A DNA stretch of 14,373 nt from JBJENW01 sp051880395 (GTDB lineage Bacteria; Bacillota; Clostridia; Lachnospirales; Lachnospiraceae): contig JBJENW010000146.1 in NCBI GenBank assembly GCA_051880395.1, positions 1 to 14,373 on the forward strand, given 5' to 3'. Both the position numbers and the translations under genes were made by a program. The notes beneath the pieces are model-generated. The model was given only the letters and a program-made list of their open reading frames with translations, searched no databases and was not told the origin of the DNA. Below, piece after piece: positions 7,318 through 14,173 of the stretch (position 1 is its first letter; the number at the start of each line of letters is the position of its first letter).

Positions 7318-7866
7318 CTATTGTTCCATCTGGCGTCCTAGAAATAGAGCGGCGGAGCGTACCAGCAATTCTTCTTTTTCCCCGTTTGAGGTCTGTGGCT
7401 CTTTCATGCAAAGTACGACAGAACCGATGGCATCACCCTCGCAGATAATGGTATCGATAGCCTCGGCAGCATATTCCCCGGCGTCATCAAAGGTAATTTT
7501 AATGTAATTCTTGTCGTTTTTCTGTGCCAGAAGATGCTGACGTTCTTCGATCAAAGTCTGTAGCTGTTGACTGATAGCTTTGTTTTCGAAATTTTTCTTT
7601 CCATTTCCTGCAGCTGCAATGACATGATCTTTATCTGTGACACAGACAACCTGTCCGGTCGCCTGAGAGAGTGCTTCTGCGTATTGTGAGGCAAATTCTC
7701 CAAGCTCGCCGATCGGAGAATATTTTTTCAAAATGACTTCACCTTCCCGATCAGTAAAAATTTCTAAAGGATCTCCTTCACGAATGCGAAGAGTCCGACG
7801 AATTTCTTTTGGAACAACGACACGGCCGAGATCATCGATCCGCCGCACGATACCTGTTGCTTTCAT
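7318..7866 (-). CDS. spoVT: Stage V sporulation transcriptional regulator SpoVT
   Basis: A 182-residue protein against 178 in Bacillus. The N-terminal AbrB-type swapped-hairpin DNA-binding domain (MKATGIVRRIDDLGRVVVP... to about residue 50) is nearly identical to Bacillus SpoVT. The C-terminal GAF-like domain (about 56-180) is more divergent and ends in FLGRQMEQ, matching the Bacillus FLARQMEQ end, so the protein is complete and its stop is native. SpoVT is a sigma-G-dependent regulator that tunes forespore gene expression and spore coat and germination properties. GGAGG precedes the ATG. A sigma-G-like promoter lies upstream. Immediately after the TAG stop begins palindrome copy 3. Confidence 0.96.
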   Translation of the reverse strand: MKATGIVRRIDDLGRVVVPKEIRRTLRIREGDPLEIFTDREGEVILKKYSPIGELGEFASQYAEALSQATGQVVCVTDKDHVIAAAGNGKKNFENKAISQQLQTLIEERQHLLAQKNDKNYIKITFDDAGEYAAEAIDTIICEGDAIGSVVLCMKEPQTSNGEKEELLVRSAALFLGRQMEQ

Positions 7867-7918
7867 TCTGTAATTCCTCCATGTTTTTTATTGATTCTTA
7901 ACTAAAATTCACTATTTC

Positions 7919-7947
7919 TAGTATTTGTAAAACGTTGGGAAATATGC
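7919..7947 (-). promoter_or_regulatory. Putative sigma-G promoter of spoVT
   Basis: On the minus strand: GCATA (complement of 7943-7947), 17 bases, AATACTA (complement of 7919-7925). This matches the forespore sigma-G consensus at the -35 and at six of seven -10 bases. SpoVT is a known sigma-G gene in Bacillus, and the leader is about 45 bases. Confidence 0.55.
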
Positions 7948-7949
7948 AT

Positions 7950-8141
7950 GAGAGAAAGAAGAAAAAGAAGAAAAGATAAATTAATATTAATATAAAAATT
8001 AATTCATATATTAATTAGAAAAACGATAAATTAACCAAAAACACAAGAAAAAGTGCAAAAAAAGAGAAAAAAAAATAAAACATTATTGATTAATAAATTA
8101 GAAAGTGTTAAAATTAATTTAACTTGAACTTTATTAGATAA
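7950..8141. other. Extremely A-rich intergenic stretch
   Basis: A roughly 190-base region that is almost G/C-free, with A concentrated on the plus strand. It includes clusters of ATTAAT-type words (7980-8020, 8085-8120) and A runs of 7-9. It contains no reading frame of note. It separates the divergent spoVT and esterase promoters and probably contains the esterase promoter, but I cannot choose a single -35/-10 pair with confidence. Confidence 0.6.
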
Positions 8142-8304
8142 ATGTTCTCTCGGAATCTCCCTTGCACCCGCTTTTGTGGCTGATTTCCCGCCAGATGCAC
8201 ACAAATTTAATCAACGTACGCTCCACGTACGCCTCATAAATTTGTGCACATCTGACAAAAAATCATCTCACAAAATCGGGCACAAAGAGACTCCGAGAGA
8301 ACAT
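8142..8304 (+). promoter_or_regulatory. 163-nt hairpin in the esterase operon leader
   Basis: The outer stem ATGTTCTCTCGGA (8142-8154) pairs with TCCGAGAGAACAT (8292-8304). Pairing continues imperfectly through TTTTGTG / CACAAAA, TGATTT / AAATCA, CAGATG / CATCTG and ACAAATTTA / TAAATTTGT, to an apical CGTACG/CGTACG stem around CTCCA (8221-8225). It lacks the TATCTCAACC ends of the other palindromes, so it is a different structure. Its foot lies ten bases before the AAGGAGG of the CE2 gene, where it could influence translation or mRNA stability. No T tract follows, so it is not a standard terminator. Confidence 0.75.
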
Positions 8305-8332
8305 AAAAAAGAGAAGGAGGAAGGTATCAGAC

Positions 8333-9385
8333 ATGGAAATCGCATTGGACGATAAGAAATTAGTGTATTGCGGAAGAGTGGATCAGACAAATCCGAAAAA
8401 ACCGGAATGGGTATTTCCGGCGACGTCTTTGCAGTTTTGTTTTTGGGGGCATGAGGCAAAAATTGTGGTGAAGAACCGACACAGATATTGGGAAAACCGT
8501 GTAGGAGCGATCGTGGATGGGGTTCAAAAACAATGGATTTTAAATGAGAACGGAGAGACAGAGATCACACTGGTGAAAGAAGAGCGCGATCGCAGACATA
8601 AAATTTTATTTTTCAAGCGGATGGACAGCTGTCATGAGCTGGTATTAGAGCATTTATTTTTAGATGACACCGGCCGATTATTGGAACCGCTTCCGATTCC
8701 GAAAAGAAGAATCGAAGTGTATGGAGATTCCGTCTCGGCCGGCGAGGTTTCAGAGGCGTTGGATTATGTGGGAAAAGTAGATCCGCCGCACAATGGAGAG
8801 TACAGTAACAGCTGGTGTTCCTATGCGTGGATGACTGCTCGAAAGCTGCATGCGCAGATTCACGATATCGCGCAGGGGGGAATTCCGTTGATGAGGGGAA
8901 CAGGATGGGTGGAAGAACCGATTTACATCGGTATGGAAGATATGTGGGATAAAGTGCATTATTATCCAAATCTGACAACGCCTACACCATGGGATTTTAC
9001 GAAATATACACCGCATGTCGTGATCATCGCGATCGGACAGAATGATTCGAACCCGAGGGATTTTATGAAAGAGGATCCGAATGGAGTGATGGCAAACAAA
9101 TGGAAAGCACATTACCGCCGGTTTGTGGAACAGATTCGTGAAAAATATCCGAAAGCCGTGATCATTTTGGCAACCACGATTCTGGACCACGATAAAAGCT
9201 GGGATGATGCGATCGAAGAAGTGCGTCAAAGTCTGAATGATGAACGGGTTCGACACTTTTTATATACAAGAAACGGTGCGGGAACAGCCGGTCATATCCG
9301 AACGCCGGAGGCAGAGGAAATGTCGGATGAACTGGCAGCGTTTATACGAAATCTGGATATTCCGGTATGGGAGGATGAAATATGA
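8333..9385 (+). CDS. SGNH carbohydrate acetylesterase, CE2-like
   Basis: A 350-residue cytoplasmic protein with no signal peptide. The N-terminal beta-rich domain (about 1-120) is typical of CE2 enzymes. The SGNH hydrolase domain has GDSVSAG (131-137, nucleophile Ser133), a block II Gly (QGGIPL, 181-186), IGQNDSNP (234-241, Asn237) and the probable catalytic His321 in TAGHIRTPEAEEMSDELAAFI, which parallels the CE2 GHP segment. CE2 enzymes remove O-acetyl groups from xylo- or manno-oligosaccharides. In Roseburia intestinalis a CE2 enzyme works with a CE17 partner to deacetylate beta-mannan oligosaccharides, with CE2 acting at the 3-, 4- and 6-O positions. The gene overlaps the next by four bases (ATGA), so the pair is translationally coupled. 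Substrate identity here is inference. Confidence 0.85.
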   Translation: MEIALDDKKLVYCGRVDQTNPKKPEWVFPATSLQFCFWGHEAKIVVKNRHRYWENRVGAIVDGVQKQWILNENGETEITLVKEERDRRHKILFFKRMDSCHELVLEHLFLDDTGRLLEPLPIPKRRIEVYGDSVSAGEVSEALDYVGKVDPPHNGEYSNSWCSYAWMTARKLHAQIHDIAQGGIPLMRGTGWVEEPIYIGMEDMWDKVHYYPNLTTPTPWDFTKYTPHVVIIAIGQNDSNPRDFMKEDPNGVMANKWKAHYRRFVEQIREKYPKAVIILATTILDHDKSWDDAIEEVRQSLNDERVRHFLYTRNGAGTAGHIRTPEAEEMSDELAAFIRNLDIPVWEDEI

Positions 9386-10461
9386 GTCAAACAGAGCGAT
9401 TAAAAAAATTAATGGAACGGGCTGAAAACGGGGAAACGCTGACAATTGGATTTCTCGGCGGCTCGATCACACAGGGGAGTCTGGCGAGCAGCGACAAGCG
9501 CACCTATGCTTATCATGTATTGGAATGGTGGAAAGAGCAGTTTCCGAAGGCAGAATTTCACTATGTAAATGGCGGAATCGGAGGAACGACTTCCCATTTT
9601 GGTGTAGCGCGCGCTGCACAGGATTTATTAATGTATCGACCGGATTTTGTAGTGATCGATTTTACCGTAAATGATGATCCTGAGGATGTGGTATTTTTTC
9701 AGGAGACATTTGAGGGTGTTTTGCGAAAAGTGTATTATTCGGAAACAAAACCGGCAGTCATCGTTTTAAACAATGTGTATTATGATACCGGAATCAATGT
9801 GCAGGATGCGCACAATGCGGTGGCGGATTATTATCAAATCCCACATGTCAGTGTAAAGGATACGATTCTGCCGAGAATTGTATCCGGCGAGTGGAAACGC
9901 GAGGAATTGACGCCGGACAATCTGCATCCGAACGACCAGGGACATGCATTGGTTGCAGGTGAAATCTGCAATATGTTACAACAAGTGAAAGAAGCGAATC
10001 GGATCGTTTCTGAGCAAGAGGAAATAAAAAAGGATCCAATGACACCGAATGCCTATGAACAGGCAAAACGGCTTACGATCGCCAATGCAAATCCGAAGCT
10101 GGATGGATTTCGTGCGGATTGCGAGGAGAAACTGGGGCATCTGGATTTCTTTAAAAACGGCTGGATCGGCCGAAAAAAGGGGGATACGATTCAGTTTCGC
10201 GTACATGCATCCTGCATTGCCGTGCAGTACCGAAAAACCATTCATCGCCCGGCACCGGTGGCACAATTGATCTTAGACAAAGATACGGCGCATCCGGTGA
10301 CACTCGACAGCAACTTTGAAGAGGATTGGGGAGATTGTCTCTATCTCCAAACGATTCTACATCACGGCGAAGCAAAAGAACACACCATCGACATCACGAT
10401 CACAGAGACAGCAGAAAATCAGCAGGCGGATTTTTATCTGCTCTCCTTGATTCTTGCGTGA
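9382..10461 (+). CDS. SGNH acetylesterase with C-terminal carbohydrate-binding-like domain, CE17-like
   Basis: A 359-residue cytoplasmic protein. The SGNH domain has GGSIT (26-30, nucleophile Ser28), block II NGGIGGTTS (63-71), TVND (95-98, Asn97) and the catalytic D-x-x-H in TPDNLHPND (Asp179, His182). A C-terminal beta-rich domain (about 225-359) is consistent with the CBM35-type module that completes the active site in Roseburia CE17, which removes axial 2-O-acetyl groups from mannose. Coupling to the CE2-like gene by a four-base overlap supports a two-enzyme deacetylation step on imported oligosaccharides. No glycosidase or transporter is nearby. The stop codon sits on the first bases of a repeat fragment, so the last few codons may come from the repeat. 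CE17 assignment rests on layout and the partner gene. Confidence 0.75.
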   Translation: MSQTERLKKLMERAENGETLTIGFLGGSITQGSLASSDKRTYAYHVLEWWKEQFPKAEFHYVNGGIGGTTSHFGVARAAQDLLMYRPDFVVIDFTVNDDPEDVVFFQETFEGVLRKVYYSETKPAVIVLNNVYYDTGINVQDAHNAVADYYQIPHVSVKDTILPRIVSGEWKREELTPDNLHPNDQGHALVAGEICNMLQQVKEANRIVSEQEEIKKDPMTPNAYEQAKRLTIANANPKLDGFRADCEEKLGHLDFFKNGWIGRKKGDTIQFRVHASCIAVQYRKTIHRPAPVAQLILDKDTAHPVTLDSNFEEDWGDCLYLQTILHHGEAKEHTIDITITETAENQQADFYLLSLILA

Positions 10462-10503
10462 TACCGGAAACTGTGTATTGGAACCGAGTGGTTGAGATAT
10501 TTT
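10460..10503 (+). repeat. Fragment of the palindromic element (A end only)
   Basis: GATACCGGAAACTG (10460-10473), then TATTGGAACCGAGTGG and GGTTGAGATATTTT (10490-10503). This is nearly identical to the right-hand A end of copy 1 (388-430). The matching left arm and B end are absent. Weaker similarity to copy 1 (CCTTG-----TTGC) may extend about 20 bases into the esterase coding end. It is therefore a decayed or truncated copy fused to the 3' end of the CE17-like gene. Confidence 0.8.
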
Positions 10504-10535
10504 GCACTTGTGCAAAAAAAAAAACATATAATCCA

Positions 10536-10564
10536 TTGAAAAAAAGTGGAAAAGGTTTTAATAT
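10536..10564 (+). promoter_or_regulatory. Sigma-A promoter of the HD-GYP gene
   Basis: TTGAAA (10536-10541), 17 bases, TAATAT (10559-10564). Both hexamers are close to consensus. The resulting leader is about 150 bases. It contains a seven-codon ATG frame at 10642 with no clear ribosome site and no riboswitch fold that I recognise. Confidence 0.7.
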
Positions 10565-10721
10565 AAAAGAAGCGTGAATTACGAAAACGTTTATGATAGA
10601 CAGAAAGCATTTCAGAATAAATACCCAGAAGTAAGACAGATATGGAGGAGAGAATCAAAAAATAAGGTGGGGAGCAATAGAAAGAAGAGTATAAGCATCG
10701 AGCAAAAAGGAGGATATTCGT

Positions 10722-12644
10722 TTGCCTGATAAAGAGAAAAATGTCAAACAGTTTTATGAGACATATTCTGCTTGTTTTCAAAGAATTCGGAATATTGAAA
10801 ACGAGTTGCATACCCCGCAACAGAATTCAGAAGAATGGTTTCAACTGTTGGTAGAGAAATCACAGTTGCTGAGAAGTTGTTACATAAAAAATGAAGAAAT
10901 GCTCTCCGAGTATGTATATCCATATATCGAAGATCCAACGAAGCTAGAGGAAAAATCGTCCCGTGATATGGTGCGGGAAAATGATCGTCTGCTGCATGAG
11001 TTAAAATGCATGGATTATCTGCTTCAAGATGATCTGGCATGTGCGATCCGAAGTCAGATTCGCAAAGAATGGTCACTAGAAGATCAGATCGAATTATCTT
11101 ATCAGATTCAGATAATCAAAGGAAGCTATTTTGATCCTCAAAAATTAAAAGAGGCGATAGAAGAGGGAACGTTTATTTTATCATTTGCAGAGCGCATTGA
11201 GGAATTTCCAAAGCTGTTTGAACATGTGGAAGAAGTAAAAAGCATGATATTGCGCTCAGCGTTTAATACGTTTTTTTATGAAGCAAATTATCAGTATTAT
11301 TTGCAGAGCTATGAGTTTGAAAGATTAGAAGAGCATATAAAACGGTTTGAAAAAATCGGAACGCTGTTTGCCCCGTATCTTTCAGAAACACAGAGACAAT
11401 TGCGTCAAAAAAGTGAATACCAGACAGGCTGCACGATCATGGATCTGGTGATGAGCTTTGATAAACAGAAATATCGTGGAAAAAAGGAAGTGCTTCTCAC
11501 CAAAAAAGAGCAGGAGATACGAGAAGAGCTGGTGAAAAAAGCGAAAAGTTATCTTCGACTAGGAGGGGAGTTTCCAGCGAGCATTTCCAGCGAGTGGAAG
11601 ATTCGCATGAAGTATGCAGAAAATATTCTGGGAGAATGTTCGGTTCAGGATTATTATGATTTTTTATGGAATCTGTATCAAATGAGACCTCAAAGGCATG
11701 ATGCGGATCAGAAATTATATGGAACCGAGGATTTTCAGTATTATATTACAGTGAATATCGAACTTGCTTATATGTTGGAAGAATTGCCGATTTCAAAGGA
11801 AAAGAAGCAGAAGAAACAAGACGCCTTATTTCAGGAGACGGTAGATTTTCTATGTCAGTTTCCACAGAAAGAAAATAATTATCAGCTTTTAAAAGTTACG
11901 TATGAATATTTGTGCGATATGCTTCCGGTGATCACGAATCCGGAGCAGTTGATGAAATGTCTGTTTCAACTTCTGGCTCATGAGCAGACGAGTACCAGTA
12001 TTCATATACGCATGGTGAGTCTTTTGGCGGAGGAATTTACAAAGGGAATTTTGAATATGAAACCAGAGATATTCATAGGGACATTTCAATACCAATCGAC
12101 AGAAGAAGTTTTCGCACATCAGGAAGAGATTTTATCGTATATTCGTTACGCGGCACTGCTTCACGATGTCGGCAAAATTCCGATGTGGGATTTTGTAAAT
12201 CTGCAGCGACGAAAGATCAGTAATAATGAATTTCGGACATTGAAGCAACATCCGACACTTGGATATCAACTGTTGGCATCGAATGCAGTATTAGAAAAAT
12301 ATGCGGATGTAGCATATTGTCATCATAAATATTATGACGGTACGGGCGGGTATCCTCCGCAAGCGGATAATGTGAACTCTCCTTATCGGATTTTTATTGA
12401 TATTGTGACACTGGCGGACTGTATGGATGCTGCGACAGATCGGTTGGGAAGAAATTACAGTGAGGGAAAAACATTTGATCAATTGATGGGAGAATTTCAA
12501 AGAGGAGCTGGACACCGGTATTCAGATGTTTTGGTAAAAATTTTAACAGATTCGGATAGTTTGCAGAATCATCTTAGAGAAATTACAACACAGGGAAGAA
12601 AAAATATTTTTAAAGAGATTTATCAAAATTATGTAGCAAAATAA
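10722..12644 (+). CDS. HD-GYP domain protein, probable cyclic-dinucleotide phosphodiesterase
   Basis: A 640-residue soluble protein starting at TTG, supported by AAGGAGG (10707-10713). Residues 1-420 are helical and charged, with no sensor domain that I recognise. The C-terminal HD-GYP domain (about 425-625) has His428, the HD pair in LLHDVGKIPMWDF (His481, Asp482), KQHPTLGY (His510), HHKYYDGTGGYP (His534/535 and GYP 543-545) and Asp566 in LADCMDA. The metal ligands are present, so catalysis is plausible. The DG-x-GYP hallmark carries one extra Gly. HD-GYP enzymes usually hydrolyse cyclic di-GMP. It has its own promoter and terminator and appears monocistronic. The ligand sensed by the N-terminal part is unknown. 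Confidence 0.85.
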   Translation: MPDKEKNVKQFYETYSACFQRIRNIENELHTPQQNSEEWFQLLVEKSQLLRSCYIKNEEMLSEYVYPYIEDPTKLEEKSSRDMVRENDRLLHELKCMDYLLQDDLACAIRSQIRKEWSLEDQIELSYQIQIIKGSYFDPQKLKEAIEEGTFILSFAERIEEFPKLFEHVEEVKSMILRSAFNTFFYEANYQYYLQSYEFERLEEHIKRFEKIGTLFAPYLSETQRQLRQKSEYQTGCTIMDLVMSFDKQKYRGKKEVLLTKKEQEIREELVKKAKSYLRLGGEFPASISSEWKIRMKYAENILGECSVQDYYDFLWNLYQMRPQRHDADQKLYGTEDFQYYITVNIELAYMLEELPISKEKKQKKQDALFQETVDFLCQFPQKENNYQLLKVTYEYLCDMLPVITNPEQLMKCLFQLLAHEQTSTSIHIRMVSLLAEEFTKGILNMKPEIFIGTFQYQSTEEVFAHQEEILSYIRYAALLHDVGKIPMWDFVNLQRRKISNNEFRTLKQHPTLGYQLLASNAVLEKYADVAYCHHKYYDGTGGYPPQADNVNSPYRIFIDIVTLADCMDAATDRLGRNYSEGKTFDQLMGEFQRGAGHRYSDVLVKILTDSDSLQNHLREITTQGRKNIFKEIYQNYVAK

Positions 12645-12670
12645 ATTTAAGAATCGATGATCAGAAAAAA

Positions 12671-12708
12671 ATTCCGCCTGCGGTGATCGTTGCAGGCGGA
12701 ATTTTTTT
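12671..12708. terminator. Bidirectional terminator between convergent genes
   Basis: A perfect 11-bp stem: ATTCCGCCTGC (12671-12681) with GCAGGCGGAAT (12692-12702) around a ten-base loop. T runs flank it on the plus strand (12702-12708) and on the minus strand (complement of 12665-12670). It serves the HD-GYP gene and the convergent unknown gene, whose stop codon (12707-12709) lies at the edge of the structure. Confidence 0.92.
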
Positions 12709-13963
12709 AAGACAGTGTTTTTTTCTGTAATCTGATTTGAAGAAAGCTTTTTAGAAGAGGCAGTTTGCGGTAAGCAGCATCTGAAAAAAGGTTCTGCAGG
12801 GTATCGGTGGACAAAGAATTCAGGTACTGCATCATACCTGCTTCATCCTTGTGATATGCAAGATCCTCTAACTTTTCGCATATTTTATGTCGCACATCAT
12901 CTCTGGGAAAACTAGCTTTTCTCTGGAAAAAATAATATTCAATATCCGTCCAGTCTTTGTGTGTAAATTCCTTCGAGGAAGCCGTCAGTGAAAGGCCGGA
13001 TGTCACACGAAACGTACGAGAAGGAATCAGTTCGTTGAGTTCCTTTTCATTTTGAAGTTGATTTTCCAAAATTTCTTCATAAGGTGCGATCGGTCCGTCT
13101 GAGGTAGTGGAAAGTTGTCCGTGATTTCTCAGATATTCGGAGGCACTATAATATTTTGGCAGAGTTTTTTTGTGTTTTGGTGGCTGCACAGATGGTGCTT
13201 TTGGTGGAGCGGAAGTTTTTTGGGAAGTCGGCTTTTTTTTCTCGGGAGTTTGAAGTTGAAGCTCCGGTAAAAGCGTGGCACTGTGCAGAGGAAGTTCTTC
13301 TTTTTGTGGCTGTGCCGTGGTTGTATCGTTTGAAACCTCTTTTTTCTTGTGCCCATATAATTCTGCTGCAGTAAAGCCGCATCCGATTGAGACGCCATTT
13401 GTCAGACCGACGCCGGAACCTGCTTTTGGCAGTGTAGGCAAAACAGCAGGTTTGGGTGGCGGTGCATTACGTTCCTCTGCCATATGGATGGCTTTGGAAG
13501 AAACAGTCGAAGGACGTTTGACGTGGCTTCGAAATGCTGCTGCTGCCGTTGGCTGAACCGATGTGTGCGTTTCGGGTGGTGTTACAGGCTCTGTTTTTGT
13601 GATAGGTTCTGTTTTTGTGGACGGTTCAGTGACCGGTGCAATGGTTTCTGAAGAAAGATCAGGGGCTTCTTCGTCAATACAGAGAATACTCCCTTTGACC
13701 ATATCTATTTCGTAGCTGGCGGAGGATTCAAATTGGTTTGACTTGATAATTTCCATCAGATCAGATAAAAATGCGAGATCGGAATGGCGAAGAAGAAACG
13801 TGTGCCCGGTATTGATCTCAAGTGATAAAACAGAAGTTGTTCGCTGTGTTTTTAATCGGACATAAGAGATAGCGTTCAGAGGAACAAAATAATCTTTACA
13901 ATCGATTATGCCATTTCTTATGAAAAAAATTAAGTCTTGAATTGTCGTTTTTTTTCGGCTCAT
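12707..13963 (-). CDS. Unknown protein with Pro/Thr-rich disordered centre
   Basis: A 418-residue protein with no signal peptide or membrane segment. AAGGGGG precedes the ATG. Three regions are visible. The first is a compact beta-rich N-terminal domain (1-97) with ISYVRLKTQRTTSVLSLEI, reminiscent of a small PH-like fold. The second is a long low-complexity Pro/Thr/Lys-rich segment (about 105-268) that includes TEPSTKTEPITKTEPV near residue 112. The third is a helical C-terminal part (about 270-418) without recognised catalytic motifs. The layout suggests an adaptor or scaffold that tethers two folded modules. I do not recognise the family. It converges on the HD-GYP gene, which does not imply shared function. 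Confidence 0.8.
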   Translation of the reverse strand: MSRKKTTIQDLIFFIRNGIIDCKDYFVPLNAISYVRLKTQRTTSVLSLEINTGHTFLLRHSDLAFLSDLMEIIKSNQFESSASYEIDMVKGSILCIDEEAPDLSSETIAPVTEPSTKTEPITKTEPVTPPETHTSVQPTAAAAFRSHVKRPSTVSSKAIHMAEERNAPPPKPAVLPTLPKAGSGVGLTNGVSIGCGFTAAELYGHKKKEVSNDTTTAQPQKEELPLHSATLLPELQLQTPEKKKPTSQKTSAPPKAPSVQPPKHKKTLPKYYSASEYLRNHGQLSTTSDGPIAPYEEILENQLQNEKELNELIPSRTFRVTSGLSLTASSKEFTHKDWTDIEYYFFQRKASFPRDDVRHKICEKLEDLAYHKDEAGMMQYLNSLSTDTLQNLFSDAAYRKLPLLKSFLQIRLQKKTLS

Positions 13964-14173
13964 AAATTGATACCCCCTTATGTAAGTGTTATAAGAATAT
14001 AAATCCCCCCAGATTTAAAAACGTATCAAAATCCTATCATAAATCGCTTTATGGAATAATAGTAGCAAACAGGGCGAAAGAAGTCAATAAATTATTTCTG
14101 ACGCTTATTACGTTTTATATGGGCGTAAGTGTTGCGGACGGTGTTTTTTTGGCTATCCGAAACGGTATCGACG
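13964..14173. other. Intergenic region upstream of the unknown gene
   Basis: This is the leader and promoter region of the minus-strand gene. It has AT-rich -10-like words (complement of 13990-14000, TATTCTTATAAC) and a G run (complement of 14004-14010), but no -35/-10 pair good enough to assign. A GC-richer part with a T run (14131-14152) leads into palindrome copy 5. No coding region is seen. Confidence 0.4.

Noticed and set aside
10504..10522. TTTGCAC/GTGCAAA hairpin next to an A run as a terminator
   Set aside because: On the plus strand the run is A, and on the minus strand the T run precedes the stem, so it has the wrong order for an intrinsic terminator in either direction.
10570..10721. 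Cyclic di-GMP riboswitch in the HD-GYP gene leader
   Set aside because: I could not find the conserved GEMM core or its two-helix layout in the 150-base leader.
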